Counted from the first letter of the stretch, positions 17,694 to 27,304 are shown. The stretch: DNA of 64,000 bases from an uncultured Acetobacterium sp. (GCF_963664135.1 NZ_OY760905.1:3374736-3438735); one strand, 5' to 3'. A program made the numbers and translations. The notes: generated from the sequence alone by a model not told the origin.

Positions 17694-18404
17694 ATGGCAG
17701 TACAAATTACGCCGGAAGAAGCTGTAAAAAAGATTATTGACAAATCTTCTGTTATGATCGGAGGATTTTTAGGGGCGGCTGTCCCACTTATCATGCTGGA
17801 TCTGATTGCGGCAGCAGGGGTTAAAGACCTGACCGTTATTAGTATCGGTGCGGGCTACCGTGGTGGTGGCGTTGACATTGGAAAATTAGTGTTAAATAAA
17901 CAGGTGATTAAATATGTCACAGCTCATGTGGGAACCGATCCCAATTTGATAAAGCAGATTGTCAACGGTGAAGTGGAATTAGAGTTAAGTCCCATGGGTA
18001 CCTTTGTCGAACGAGTACGGGCTGGAGGAGCCGGGCTGGGTGCAGTAGTTACTCCGGTTGGTTTGGGAACAGAGGTTGAAGAGATGGCCGAAAAAATTAT
18101 CGTCGACGGAAAACCCTTTCTGTTATTTAAACCGATCCGAGCCGACGTGGCAGTGATCAAAGCCTATCGCAGTGATCCGTTAGGTAATTTACAGTATAAG
18201 GGGATGAGCAACACCAATCCGATCATGGCAACCGCTGCCGATATCGTTATTGCCGAGGTTGATGAAATCGTTGAGGTTGGCGACATCGCCTGTGAAGAGG
18301 TTGGCACTCCAGGAATATTTGTGGATTATATTGTTCAGGGTCATAGTTATGAAGAACGTAAAAATATATATGAAGAATTGTGGATTGCCACAAACAAATT
18401 ATAG
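17694..18404 (+). CDS. CoA-transferase subunit A (CtfA/ScoA-like)
   Basis: 236 residues. The N-terminal VMIGGFLGAAVP glycine loop and VTPVGLGTEVEE block belong to the alpha subunit of family I CoA-transferases, which move CoA between acyl-CoA and acids such as acetate or butyrate. ATG 17694 follows AAAGGAGGTCATTACG. Cytoplasmic, acts as a heteromer with the next gene product, whose start lies 12 bases downstream. The acid substrate cannot be assigned from sequence alone. Confidence 0.9.
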   Translation: MAVQITPEEAVKKIIDKSSVMIGGFLGAAVPLIMLDLIAAAGVKDLTVISIGAGYRGGGVDIGKLVLNKQVIKYVTAHVGTDPNLIKQIVNGEVELELSPMGTFVERVRAGGAGLGAVVTPVGLGTEVEEMAEKIIVDGKPFLLFKPIRADVAVIKAYRSDPLGNLQYKGMSNTNPIMATAADIVIAEVDEIVEVGDIACEEVGTPGIFVDYIVQGHSYEERKNIYEELWIATNKL

Positions 18405-18415
18405 GAGGTCTCAAG

Positions 18416-19069
18416 ATGCCAAGAAATTATATTGCTAAAAGAATTGCCAAAGAATTTAAAGATGGAATGTATGTTAATTTGGGAATCGGGATTCCGACTG
18501 AATCGGCAAATTATATACCCGCGGGAACCCATGTGTATTTACAGACCGAAAATGGCGGATTAATGTTTGGCCCCAAGCCGAAACGAGGCGAAAGCAACCC
18601 GGATATTGCCAATGCCGGGGCAGAACCGATTACGATGCTGCCCGGGGGAGCCGTTTTTGATGTGGCGACCTCATTTGCGATGATCCGCGGCGGACATATT
18701 GATATGACTGTAGTCGGTGCTTTAGAAGTGGATGAAGCGGGCAGCATTGCCAGCTGGAAAATTCCCGGAAAACTTTTAACCGGCATGGGCGGCGCCATGG
18801 ATTTGCTTTATGGCTGTAAACGGGTGATTGTGGCCATGACCCATACCGACAAACATGGTAACTCGAAGATTCGCCAGAAATGCACCTTGCCGTTAACCGC
18901 AGCCGGGGTGGTGGATCTGATTATCACCGATAAAGCCGTATTGCGGGTAGGTGAGGGTGGATTATATCTGGAAGAGTTGGCTCCCGGGGTGACGGCGGCA
19001 GAAGTCGAGCGGCTTACCGAAGGTGCCATTTTGAACATCATCGAATGGGAACATATCGAAATTACATAG
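18416..19069 (+). CDS. CoA-transferase subunit B (CtfB/ScoB-like)
   Basis: 217 residues. The catalytic Glu lies in QTENGGLMFGP (family motif S/T-E-N-G). The LPGGAVFD and GHIDMTVVGALEVDEAG blocks are typical of beta subunits. The start follows ATAGGAGGTCTCAAG. Paired with subunit A and followed by an OxlT-like carrier, so the operon may take up an organic acid and activate it as its CoA ester (inference). Confidence 0.92.
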   Translation: MPRNYIAKRIAKEFKDGMYVNLGIGIPTESANYIPAGTHVYLQTENGGLMFGPKPKRGESNPDIANAGAEPITMLPGGAVFDVATSFAMIRGGHIDMTVVGALEVDEAGSIASWKIPGKLLTGMGGAMDLLYGCKRVIVAMTHTDKHGNSKIRQKCTLPLTAAGVVDLIITDKAVLRVGEGGLYLEELAPGVTAAEVERLTEGAILNIIEWEHIEIT

Positions 19070-19098
19070 AAAGTGAATAATACTAATAGGAGACTAAA

Positions 19099-20322
19099 AT
19101 GAAAAATAATAAAAAATATTTAATCTTAGCAGTGAGCATCGTCATTAACTTATGTATTGGTTTTGCCTACGCATGGAGCGTTTTTTCCAAGCCGTTAATG
19201 AAAGATTTTGGCTGGACAGCATCTCAGGCATCCATGGCATTTACCATCAACTTATTTGTCTTGCCAATTGCGATGATTTTTGCTGGGCCATTGGTAAAGC
19301 GTTTTGGCGTCAGGATTGTTGTGTTATTAGGCGGTGTTTTATTTGGATTGGGACTTTACTTAAGCGGCATGATCACCAGTGTTTATCAAATCTATATAAC
19401 CTACGGTTTAATAGCTGGCTCGGGAATTGGACTTATTTATTCCATTACCGTTTCTAATACGGTCAAATGGTTCCCGGAAAATAAGGGCTTGGCTGGCGGA
19501 TTAACAGCTGGCGGATTCGGTGCCGGGTCACTTATTTTTGCCCCGGTAGCCGTCCAGTTTATTGCTACCCAAGGGGTCTTGGGAGCGTTTCAGACATTAG
19601 GGTTAATCTTCTGCGGGGTAATTTTAGTGTTGGGGATGTTCATCGCTGCGCCGCCGGTAAAGGAAACCGAAAAGCAGGCGACTGGAGTTGGCACAAACCA
19701 GAACGGGATTGATGTCACCACCCGGGATATGTTAAAAACCACTGATTTTTATGTGATTTGGGGATTAATGGTATTAGGATGTATCTCAGGATTAATGATT
19801 ATCAGCCAGGCTTCTCCAATTGGCCAGGTAATGGTCGGATTATCGCCTGAACAAGCCGCTTTTGCAGTTGGCTTTATTGGCCTTGCCAATGCCACCGGTC
19901 GGGTTGTATGGGGAACCGTATCCGATAAGATCGGCCGCTATAACACTTTGATTTGTATGTTTATTTTAAGTGGGGCAGGATTAACGGCCTTGTATTTTAC
20001 CAACGATTTGCCGCTTTTCATGGTCGGTATCTGTTTGATCGCAGCCAGTTATGGTGGGGTTTTTGGTTTATTTCCATCGATCACTGCAGATAATTTTGGG
20101 ATTAAGCATTTGAGTATGAACTATGGCGTGGTAATGACCGGCCTTTCAATTGGGGCATTCATCGGTCCGCAAATTGCGGCTTATGCCGTTGAAAAAAGCG
20201 GTGGCAGTTACAATTTGGCATTTATCATTACCTTAGGCATCAACATCATTGCCATTGCCTTGGTATTGTATGCAAAGAGCCGAAACACCAAACGTAAATT
20301 GGTTTTAGCAACTGAAAATTAG
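19099..20322 (+). CDS. MFS transporter, OxlT (oxalate:formate antiporter)-like
   Basis: 407 residues, 12 predicted membrane helices. N-terminal LCIGFAYAWSVFSKPL and the WFPENKGLAGGLTAGGFGAGS motif between helices 4 and 5 are characteristic of OxlT-like carriers. A cytoplasmic loop lies at about residues 190-210. Start after AATAGGAGACTAAA. Third gene of the CoA-transferase operon; the transported acid is probably the same substrate. Substrate not readable. Confidence 0.85.
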   Translation: MKNNKKYLILAVSIVINLCIGFAYAWSVFSKPLMKDFGWTASQASMAFTINLFVLPIAMIFAGPLVKRFGVRIVVLLGGVLFGLGLYLSGMITSVYQIYITYGLIAGSGIGLIYSITVSNTVKWFPENKGLAGGLTAGGFGAGSLIFAPVAVQFIATQGVLGAFQTLGLIFCGVILVLGMFIAAPPVKETEKQATGVGTNQNGIDVTTRDMLKTTDFYVIWGLMVLGCISGLMIISQASPIGQVMVGLSPEQAAFAVGFIGLANATGRVVWGTVSDKIGRYNTLICMFILSGAGLTALYFTNDLPLFMVGICLIAASYGGVFGLFPSITADNFGIKHLSMNYGVVMTGLSIGAFIGPQIAAYAVEKSGGSYNLAFIITLGINIIAIALVLYAKSRNTKRKLVLATEN

Positions 20323-20350
20323 TAAAGTTAAAAAAATAAGACAAATAAAT

Positions 20351-20379
20351 AAAGAGCTGCCTCGCCGAGGCAGCTCTTT
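20351..20379. terminator. Bidirectional terminator
   Basis: AAAGAGCTGCCTCG / CGAGGCAGCTCTTT with a one-base centre, flanked by A- and T-rich tracts. Separates convergent genes. Confidence 0.85.
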
Positions 20380-20388
20380 AAATTTGGC

Positions 20389-20922
20389 TTAAGTTAAACG
20401 ATATTTGCGATTGAGCATATCTTCCCGTTCTTTCCAGTCTGACATCAACGTTCCCAGGGCGCCATAAAAGGATAAGTTATGGTTGGGAAAACGGAAATGC
20501 AGCATTTCGTGCAAGGCAATATATTCAATGCATTCTTTCGGGGTTTTAATCAGTTCCAGGTTTAAAATGACCCGTTGACTCTTGGGTGAACAGGCGCCCC
20601 AGCGGTTGTCCAGACGGTAAATCTTCAGATCCGGAAAACGGACCTGATAGGGCGCAGCTTTAACAATGGCCGAGGCCATCGCTTCCACAAAAACATCCCG
20701 GGCCTGTTCCCGGTACCACATATCCAGGATGAATTCTTTATGGGTGACGGACTGAGTATCGTGGACATTCAGAACCATATTATAATTATTGATGGTCACG
20801 CCGGTACTGGGCGATTCTTCGACCATCAGACGATAATAATCACCAAGAAATTTATGTTTTTCACCAGTTTTATACTGATAGTTTTTTAGTAATTCAGGAA
20901 CGGTATCAAGATTGCCAAACAT
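20389..20922 (-). CDS. YgjP/M48-like metallopeptidase
   Basis: 177 residues. Metal-binding HEMLH (HExxH) at about 133-137 with a following FPNHNLSFY, and the upstream RWGACSPKSQRVILNLEL typical of the DUF45/YgjP-like family. The ATG at 20922 is preferred because GGAGG lies eight bases before it; an in-frame ATG at 20937 overlaps that site. No signal peptide, so cytoplasmic. Substrate unknown. Confidence 0.8.
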   Translation of the reverse strand: MFGNLDTVPELLKNYQYKTGEKHKFLGDYYRLMVEESPSTGVTINNYNMVLNVHDTQSVTHKEFILDMWYREQARDVFVEAMASAIVKAAPYQVRFPDLKIYRLDNRWGACSPKSQRVILNLELIKTPKECIEYIALHEMLHFRFPNHNLSFYGALGTLMSDWKEREDMLNRKYRLT

Positions 20923-21066
20923 AAGGGGTACCTCCATTTTCTGTAAAACGACTCCATTTCGCTACATTATATCCAAGAAAAGCGAAAACCTGAATAGAAA
21001 TAGTTGTCACCATAGGGAAAGAATTAGTGTTGGAGTTGCAAATTTTTGATAAGCCCCATATGCACT

Positions 21067-21093
21067 GTACATTCATGAGAAAAATGTTATAAT
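21067..21093 (+). promoter_or_regulatory. Probable promoter of thyX
   Basis: Extended -10 (TGTTATAAT, hexamer 21088-21093) with a weak -35 TGTACA at 21067 and short spacing. Confidence 0.4.
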
Positions 21094-21160
21094 TAGATAT
21101 TAAAGTTTCAGGTAATAATGTTGGGGGTAGCCAGAAATGTTTTTAATGAGAGGAGAATTT

Positions 21161-21931
21161 ATGGAAACAACACTAAGTGTAACATTGATTCAACATACGC
21201 CTGAACCGGAGAAATTAGTGGCAGCCGCAGCAAAGCTCTGTTACTCAAAGGCCGGTGCTGGTGAGATCATGGATGATCTGACAGATGAAAATGTCGAACG
21301 ATTTTTGACCCGATTAATGGATATGGGACATGCATCGCCGATTGAACATGCCAGCTTTACATTTGCGATTGAAGGCGTCAGCCGGGCACTGACCCATCAG
21401 CTGGTGCGACATCGGATGGCGAGTTTTAGTCAAAAATCCCAACGCTATGTGAGTGAGGGACAGTTTAATTATGTTATTCCGCCAGAAATAAAAGCCTTGC
21501 CGGATGGCGAAAAGGTGTTTATTGAAGGGATGGAAAATGCCCAAAAAACCTATGACATTTTAGCAGAAAAACTGATCACAAAGTATACCAAAGATTTAAT
21601 GGTAGCTGGGCTTTCGGAAAAGCAGGCAGCTATGGCAGCAGAAAAGCAGGGAATTGAAGATGCCCGGTTTGTGCTACCGAATGCTTGCGAAACAAAGATC
21701 GTGACAACGATGAATACCAGAGAACTGCTGCATTTTTTCAATCAGCGTTGCTGTAATCGGGCGCAGTGGGAAATCAGGGAACTGGCCACCCAAATGCTCA
21801 AAGAATGTAAAAAAGTGGCACCCTTGCTGTTTAAAAATGGCGGACCACGTTGTGTTGAAGGCCCATGTCCAGAGGGCAGCATGACCTGTGGAAAAATTAC
21901 CGAAATGAGAGAAACGTTCAAACAAATATAG
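21161..21931 (+). CDS. thyX: FAD-dependent thymidylate synthase
   Basis: 256 residues. Makes dTMP from dUMP using methylene-THF and NAD(P)H through FAD. The ThyX signature [14 protein letters not shown] (RHRxxSxxxxSxRY) is intact. Substrate-site residues continue in [17 protein letters not shown] NTRELLHFF. Start METTLSV at 21161 follows GAGAGGAGAATTT. Using ThyX in place of ThyA avoids consuming THF reducing power, which suits an acetogen. Confidence 0.95.
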   Translation: METTLSVTLIQHTPEPEKLVAAAAKLCYSKAGAGEIMDDLTDENVERFLTRLMDMGHASPIEHASFTFAIEGVSRALTHQLVRHRMASFSQKSQRYVSEGQFNYVIPPEIKALPDGEKVFIEGMENAQKTYDILAEKLITKYTKDLMVAGLSEKQAAMAAEKQGIEDARFVLPNACETKIVTTMNTRELLHFFNQRCCNRAQWEIRELATQMLKECKKVAPLLFKNGGPRCVEGPCPEGSMTCGKITEMRETFKQI

Positions 21932-21990
21932 GTGATTCATCATAAAAAATAATTATGACAAACAAAATATTGAAAAGGTTGTGAAAAGGT

Positions 21991-22860
21991 ATGTTAGAAA
22001 TTAAAAATCCCGAGAAACAGAATATTATCATTGCCCTGATCGTTGCTGTTTTAGGGGTCGCTATTATTTTTGTGCCGTTTATGATAACAGCGGTGGCTAT
22101 CTATCAATTTTATTTTACCTATGCGGGTGTAGTTATTATTGGGTTTTCGATTGGGTATGCCGTCTTTTTCTTTTTGCGTTATCGGCAGTTTGAGACGTTT
22201 TTGGAAAAGAAAGACGAAGCCCTGGTTTGGGAATATGATAAAGAACAATATGAAGGGTTTATTGGGGAATTAAACAAAATTCAAAAGAATTCGGAAAAGG
22301 AAAAAATATGGATTCTGCTGGGCATTGAATTGGTTATTTCCGTATTACTCTTTTTTATGCTGGATCCAGAAATAAAATGGTTAGGAATTGCATTTTTTGT
22401 TTTCTTTGGGACAATGTCATTGCTCTTTACTCTGGTATTACCACAGAGTTTTAAATACCGGGCGATGGTCAAACCATATGTAACCATTATTAATGAAGAC
22501 AGTGCCTATATTATGGGTCGGTTTCATAAATGGACCAAAGCCCAGTCAAAAATTAAAAACTATGACAACGGCGAAAAAACATATAAGGTACTGGCTATTA
22601 ACTATGAATCGTTAAGCCGAAACGGCAAACTGTTTCAAGAGTGGACAGCTGTTATTCCGAATCCCGATGATCCCAATTCAATTGCTGAAGCAAAGCGATG
22701 GGTTGGTCGGATTAACAAATGTTCCAGATTGAATGAGAAAAAGATGAGCGAGCGGAAATCATACTCAGAACGATTCTTTAATCGTATGGTGGGCAAGGAC
22801 AAAAACAAAGATGAGAATAAAAAGCTGGAAAAAGCAACCGACACCAAATCACGTAAGTAA
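21991..22860 (+). CDS. Membrane protein of unknown function
   Basis: 289 residues. Two N-terminal helices (about 14-38, 43-65), a charged soluble stretch, two more helices (about 105-125, 128-150), then a soluble C-terminal part of about 135 residues ending in a Lys/Glu-rich tail. I do not recognise a family. Start at 21991 after TTGTGAAAAGGT. It stands alone between thyX and a terminator at 22873. Confidence 0.6.
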   Translation: MLEIKNPEKQNIIIALIVAVLGVAIIFVPFMITAVAIYQFYFTYAGVVIIGFSIGYAVFFFLRYRQFETFLEKKDEALVWEYDKEQYEGFIGELNKIQKNSEKEKIWILLGIELVISVLLFFMLDPEIKWLGIAFFVFFGTMSLLFTLVLPQSFKYRAMVKPYVTIINEDSAYIMGRFHKWTKAQSKIKNYDNGEKTYKVLAINYESLSRNGKLFQEWTAVIPNPDDPNSIAEAKRWVGRINKCSRLNEKKMSERKSYSERFFNRMVGKDKNKDENKKLEKATDTKSRK

Positions 22861-22872
22861 AAGCTGAACGTA

Positions 22873-22898
22873 AAAAAGCCCGTAAGGGCTTTTTTTTG
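22873..22898 (+). terminator. Terminator
   Basis: AAAAGCCC / GGGCTTTT with loop GTAA and a T-tract; may also serve luxS on the other strand. Confidence 0.85.
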
Positions 22899-22904
22899 TA
22901 CAAA

Positions 22905-23384
22905 TTATTCAGGATAAATCATATTTTCCGGCTGGATATTTTCAAGAATTTCGGTAAGAAATTTTTTGGCTTCATAACGAGCCATCGGGAGATTCATATC
23001 CAGATAGTTGCCACAGTCTCGGGGCGAAGCACCGGGAATTTCGTCATCATAATCGGCCATAAAGGTAAATAGCTTAATGACCAATGGCAGAATATCCTGG
23101 GGGGTCAGTTCCCCCTTCATCAGGAGATAGAAGCCAGTCCGGCAGCCCATCGGTCCAAAATAAACAATCTTATCACTGAGAACCGGGTCGTTGCGCAGAA
23201 AAGTTGCCCCAAGATGTTCCATGGCGTGGAGTTCAGCGTTGTTGATGACCGGTTCCCGGTTAGGTTCTTTCATCCGAATGTCAAAGGTGGTGATGCAGTG
23301 GTCACCGCAATAATCTTTACGAGAGATGTAGACGCCTCTCAGTAAATCCAGATGGTTGATGGTGAAGCTAGCAATTTTTTTCAT
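22905..23384 (-). CDS. luxS: S-ribosylhomocysteine lyase
   Basis: 159 residues. Splits S-ribosylhomocysteine to homocysteine and DPD, the autoinducer-2 precursor; also recycles the methyl cycle. Metal ligands are visible: HAMEH and the Cys in PRDCGNY; GPMGCRTGFY carries the catalytic Cys. The ATG at 23384 follows GGAAAGGAAAACG and gives the expected N-terminus. It overlaps the end of recU by 17 bases. Confidence 0.95.
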   Translation of the reverse strand: MKKIASFTINHLDLLRGVYISRKDYCGDHCITTFDIRMKEPNREPVINNAELHAMEHLGATFLRNDPVLSDKIVYFGPMGCRTGFYLLMKGELTPQDILPLVIKLFTFMADYDDEIPGASPRDCGNYLDMNLPMARYEAKKFLTEILENIQPENMIYPE

Positions 23385-23922
23385 TTTCGTTTTCCTTTCC
23401 GGTAAGATAATGGTTGATGGCCTCCAAATAATGGAGGAGGATATTATGAAAGGGGTAAATGCGTAAATTTTGGTCGAAATCGGCATAAGGGATCGATTTG
23501 CGACCATCATTTTGGGCATTATCCCAATATTTTTTGAGGATATTAAAAGGGAGCAGGAAGGTTTCGTCACAAAACTTAAAGTGAACAATCAGAAAAGACA
23601 AACCTTCCTGTTTTTCAAAAGCATCCATGAAATCCATCTGATGGCAATGAATATTGGCAATCGGCAGCCGTTTCTGGTTGGTTTCCTTAGCGTCGAAGCA
23701 CACCGGAATGCCCTGAATGTTTCCCAAATAATCCACCGTGCTTTTTTCTTCAAAATAAGCCAGTTTAATGGTGCCCTTGCCAGGATCTAACTCCACTGGT
23801 TTTATCGCAGTGGGAATTTTTTGAACCACAGCCAACCCCTGTTCCATGTATATTTTATTGGTGATATTGATATATTCTTCAAGCTGACTACCCCGAAGCC
23901 CTCTGCTGTTCCAGTAACCCAT
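23368..23922 (-). CDS. recU: Holliday junction resolvase RecU
   Basis: 184 residues. Resolves Holliday junctions and helps chromosome segregation in Firmicutes. Family blocks: NSRGLRGSQLEEYINITNK at the start, KSTVDYLGNIQGIPVCFDAKET (active-site D and E-x-K) and HCHQMDFM in the middle. No ponA gene is adjacent here, unlike Bacillus. It lies between a pseudouridine synthase and luxS, all on the minus strand. Confidence 0.92.
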   Translation of the reverse strand: MGYWNSRGLRGSQLEEYINITNKIYMEQGLAVVQKIPTAIKPVELDPGKGTIKLAYFEEKSTVDYLGNIQGIPVCFDAKETNQKRLPIANIHCHQMDFMDAFEKQEGLSFLIVHFKFCDETFLLPFNILKKYWDNAQNDGRKSIPYADFDQNLRIYPFHNILLHYLEAINHYLTGKENENEKNC

Positions 23923-23924
23923 GA

Positions 23925-24902
23925 CTATTTCTCCAGTAGAAAGGGGTCTTTGAAACCAAAGCGTTTCAACATTTTATCAAAAATAGGTGGAATCGGCGCC
24001 GTAAAGGTTTTATTCATATCAATCAGGGTAAACTGGGCACTGTGAAGTAACTGGCTTTTGAGACCAGATTCCTCATACAAACGACTATTGATCTGGCGAT
24101 TGCCGTATTTAGGATCACCAAGGATGGGAAAACCGACAGCGGCAAGTTGAACCCGTATTTGATGGGAACGTCCGGTTTTTAGAATAATTTTCATTAACGA
24201 AAAATCACCATGACTTTCCAGCGTTTCATAGTTTAAAACAGATTTTTTGTCCGTTGGTGAGGTCTGCTGTTCAGAGAACGTGACGGTGTTTTTATCGGGA
24301 TCCTTTTTTAAATAACCGATAATCTCCCCGGTTTCTTTGGGTTTGCCACAGACTAATGTATAATAGATCTTTTGAGTTTGATCCTCCCGGATGGCTTTGT
24401 TGACATCCTGAAGACTTTTGAAATTCTTGGGAACCAGGATAATTCCGGTGGTATTTTTATCCAACCGGTTGGCACAGGCCGGGGTAAAGGTCAGGTTGGT
24501 TTTAGGATTGTAATCGCCCTTTTTTGTCAGATAGTCCACGGCATAATCAATCAGCGAAATCTCTTCGGTCTTATCCGGTTGGGTGAGTACTTCGGCCGGT
24601 TTATTGAGCACCAATAGGTCCGAATTTTCGTAAATGATGTCAAGAACGGTACTATTTTTATCCAGTTTCTTTTTAGCAGTAGCCAAACGAAAATTAGCAA
24701 TGGTTTCTTCGGAAAAATAAATCTGCACCACATCTCCAGCGGTGATGGCGGTGGAGGGTTCTGACTTTTGGCCATTGAGTTTAATTCGTTTTTTTCGCAG
24801 CATCTTTTGGAGAAATCCTGTGGATGCCTGGGGCATCAGTTTTTTTAGAAAGCGATCCAGTCGTTGGTTGCTTTCATTCTCGGTAATAACAATTATTTTC
24901 AT
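23925..24902 (-). CDS. RluA-family pseudouridine synthase
   Basis: 325 residues. An N-terminal S4-like RNA-binding domain (about 1-75) is followed by the RluA catalytic domain with LVLNKPAEVLTQ and the catalytic ANRLDKNTTGI (Asp in RLD). The later GRSHQIRVQLAAVGFPILGD is typical. It modifies uridines in rRNA; the exact site cannot be assigned. Ends two bases before recU. Confidence 0.92.
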   Translation of the reverse strand: MKIIVITENESNQRLDRFLKKLMPQASTGFLQKMLRKKRIKLNGQKSEPSTAITAGDVVQIYFSEETIANFRLATAKKKLDKNSTVLDIIYENSDLLVLNKPAEVLTQPDKTEEISLIDYAVDYLTKKGDYNPKTNLTFTPACANRLDKNTTGIILVPKNFKSLQDVNKAIREDQTQKIYYTLVCGKPKETGEIIGYLKKDPDKNTVTFSEQQTSPTDKKSVLNYETLESHGDFSLMKIILKTGRSHQIRVQLAAVGFPILGDPKYGNRQINSRLYEESGLKSQLLHSAQFTLIDMNKTFTAPIPPIFDKMLKRFGFKDPFLLEK

Positions 24903-25068
24903 TTATAATCCTTAAGTAGTATTTTGAAACTATTATACCATGAAAGCCAGGTAATTAAATTAAGTTTGTGAGAACGTCTGATATAAAATAAGCCACGAAA
25001 GAATGGAGTAGCTTACAAAAAACAGCATTTGTTAAGGGTTTTTAGGACATTCGATAATCGTAAATTTA

Positions 25069-25121
25069 AAAAGAGCATGTCTGCAAATAACAAAGGTTAT
25101 TTTGCGACATGCCCTAAAAAC
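25069..25121 (-). terminator. Terminator of fba
   Basis: Minus strand GGGCATGTCGCAAAATAAC pairs with GTTATTTGCAGACATGCTC, followed by TTTTT. The rest of 24903-25148 holds no gene. Confidence 0.75.
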
Positions 25122-25148
25122 GGAGAAACAAGTTAATGATAATCTAGA

Positions 25149-26078
25149 TTATCGTTTGTGGCTGCAGTCCAAGACATTTTTAATTTTATGAGCAACCATT
25201 GCTTTAATGGCAGAACGACCCGGTCCCAAATATTGACGTGGATCGAACCAACCGGGATTTTCAACAAAAACCTGTCGGATGGAGGCGGTCATTGCCAGCC
25301 GCAGATCGGTATCGATATTAATTTTGCAAACACCAGATTTGGCTGCTTTTCGTAACATATCTTCAGGAACGCCTTTGGCACCAGGTATTTGTCCACCATA
25401 TTGATTACACAGGTCAACAAATTCTTTAGGAACGGATGATGCACCATGAAGGACAAGTGGAAAGCCAGGTAGCAGATCAGAAATTTTATAAAGCCGCTCG
25501 AAATCCAAACGCGGTTCATCTTTGAATTTGAAAGCCCCGTGACTTGTGCCAATGGTAATTGCCAGAGAGTCGCATCCGCTTCTTTCAACAAATTCAACGG
25601 CTTCATCGGGATCGGTATAGGTTGCATTGCGAGTGTCCACATTTACAGCATCTTCAATGCCGGCCAATTTTCCCAACTCAGCTTCAACGACAACACCGTG
25701 GTCATGAGCGTATTCAACAACCTGTTTTGTTAGGGCGATGTTTTCAGTAAAGGGATGTTTTGACCCGTCAATCATAATTGAAGTGAAACCACTATCAACA
25801 CAGGATTTGCAAATCTCAAAATCGTCACCGTGATCTAAATGAAGACAGATATCCAAGCCGGTAACTTCAATGGCTGCTTCAACTAATTTTCTTAAATAGA
25901 CAGGATGGGCGTATTTTCGTGCGCCTGCTGATACTTGTAAAATAAGGGGGGCCTGTTCTTCGGCGGCTGCTTCAACGATGCCCTGTATTATCTCCATGTT
26001 ATTAACATTGAAAGCGCCAACAGCGTAACCACCCTCATAAGCTTTTTTGAACATTTCAGTCGATGTAACTAATCCCAT
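25149..26078 (-). CDS. fba: Class II fructose-1,6-bisphosphate aldolase
   Basis: 309 residues. Zinc-dependent cleavage of fructose bisphosphate in glycolysis and gluconeogenesis. Visible: HLDHGDDFE and SIMIDGSKHPFTEN (substrate and Zn region), EAELG, and the later LHGASSVP and KINIDTDLR. Start at 26078 (MGLVTSTEM) has GGAGG upstream; the longer in-frame extension lacks one. Monocistronic with its own terminator. Confidence 0.95.
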   Translation of the reverse strand: MGLVTSTEMFKKAYEGGYAVGAFNVNNMEIIQGIVEAAAEEQAPLILQVSAGARKYAHPVYLRKLVEAAIEVTGLDICLHLDHGDDFEICKSCVDSGFTSIMIDGSKHPFTENIALTKQVVEYAHDHGVVVEAELGKLAGIEDAVNVDTRNATYTDPDEAVEFVERSGCDSLAITIGTSHGAFKFKDEPRLDFERLYKISDLLPGFPLVLHGASSVPKEFVDLCNQYGGQIPGAKGVPEDMLRKAAKSGVCKINIDTDLRLAMTASIRQVFVENPGWFDPRQYLGPGRSAIKAMVAHKIKNVLDCSHKR

Positions 26079-26308
26079 TTTTGAAAACCTCCTAAGTGTT
26101 ATCATATTTTAACCTATAGTCAGAATATTACATTTATAATTAATTGACACTGTTAGTATACTATCTTTTAAAGCAATACTCAAGCAGTCAGGACAAATTT
26201 GATCAGTTATTACACTTTTTTTTCTGGAAAGAAATTATGAAAAAATGTAAAATGTATTTAAATCTAAAAACTTTTTTAGTAGTCGTTTTATTTTAAAAAA
26301 GTCAGAAT

Positions 26309-26340
26309 AAAAGAGGCAGACTAAAAAATAGTTGCCTCCG
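26309..26340 (-). terminator. Terminator of folT
   Basis: Minus strand GAGGCAACTA / TAGTCTGCCTC stem followed by TTTT. Confidence 0.7.
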
Positions 26341-26356
26341 TAAAATGGGTCTATTG

Positions 26357-27115
26357 CTAGCGTTGCTTAATAAAACCTGGAAGTATTTTTAATATCGCCA
26401 CTAGCATTATGGTGTAAAGTGGAATCAGGAAAATATTTGAAATGATTCGCGCAGGCAGCAATACGGCAACTGCTTGTCCATAGAGAATACTCAAAAACCA
26501 CGTATTCAACAAAATTGATGTGACCAATTGTGAAACGCTGACGATAAAAAGGATATGATCGCTCCGATACTCACTATCGAGATTGGATTTCTTTACGACA
26601 ATAATGGGGAAGACTGCAAAAGCAATCATTAAAGCAATAAAGATTACAAAGTAAATCATACTTAATGGTTCGCCAGCATAATAAATGGTACCATTATCAA
26701 ATCCAAATGTGCCTGAAACGGCGAGAATAATTGTGGCCAAAACGATGAATACCAGGTTGAACCATTCCAGATGTTTGGTTTCTTTTTTTCGCAACATCAT
26801 AAAAAGAAGGCCTGGAATTAAACCGGTTAATCCGCTGGCGAGAGTAAACCCAATAAAAAATGGGCCGCCGGGCTTAATAACAAAGCACAGCAGATCTGAA
26901 ATAAAACCAACGGCAAAACCGGCAAGTGGTCCTAACAAGATACCACTAAGCATGATCGGCAGCGCAGTAATGTTCAACCTTAAGGAAGGAAAACCACCAA
27001 GAGGGATATACACCTCAAACAGAATTTTCAGCACGATGCTGATGGCAATGAGCAGTCCACAATTGACAACAATCCGAGTCCGTGTGGAACCACTAATAAA
27101 AGCATTACTTTTCAT
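26357..27115 (-). CDS. folT: ECF transporter S component, folate-specific (FolT)
   Basis: 252 residues, about six membrane helices. N-terminal RIVVNCGLLIAISIVLK and GGFPSLRLNITALPIMLSG with LGPLAGFAVGFISDLL are typical of FolT substrate-binding subunits, which team with a shared energy-coupling module. The THF riboswitch directly upstream supports folate as substrate. The first residues and the loop at about 127-134 are more divergent. Start follows CAAGGAGGTTTT. Confidence 0.88.
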   Translation of the reverse strand: MKSNAFISGSTRTRIVVNCGLLIAISIVLKILFEVYIPLGGFPSLRLNITALPIMLSGILLGPLAGFAVGFISDLLCFVIKPGGPFFIGFTLASGLTGLIPGLLFMMLRKKETKHLEWFNLVFIVLATIILAVSGTFGFDNGTIYYAGEPLSMIYFVIFIALMIAFAVFPIIVVKKSNLDSEYRSDHILFIVSVSQLVTSILLNTWFLSILYGQAVAVLLPARIISNIFLIPLYTIMLVAILKILPGFIKQR

Positions 27116-27169
27116 AAAACCTCCTTGATTTTAAAGTAATGCTTCCGCAACCTACAATCTGCATTGTAA

Positions 27170-27259
27170 CAGCGGAAGCGACAAGATACCGCAATGGTCA
27201 CATTTCGTTTAAAGGCAACTTCCCATCCTTTAACACTTTACGCATCTTGTCTACTCTGG
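27170..27259 (-). promoter_or_regulatory. Tetrahydrofolate (THF) riboswitch, folT
   Basis: Minus strand: CCAGAGTAGACAAGATGCGT, AAGTGTTAAAGGATGGGAA, GTTGCC, AACGAAATG, GCGGTATCTTG and closing CGCTTCCGCT. Nearly identical to the folE aptamer. The downstream GCGGAAGC can pair with the closing segment, but no U-tract terminator follows before AAGGAGG, so control is probably at translation. Confidence 0.85.
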
Positions 27260-27274
27260 TATTTAATTGACATC

Positions 27275-27304
27275 ATTTTAACACAGCGGTAAAGGTTTAC
27301 ACAA
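27275..27304 (-). promoter_or_regulatory. Promoter of folT
   Basis: Minus strand TTGTGT (27304-27299), 18-base spacer, TAAAAT (27280-27275), just before the riboswitch. Confidence 0.5.
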
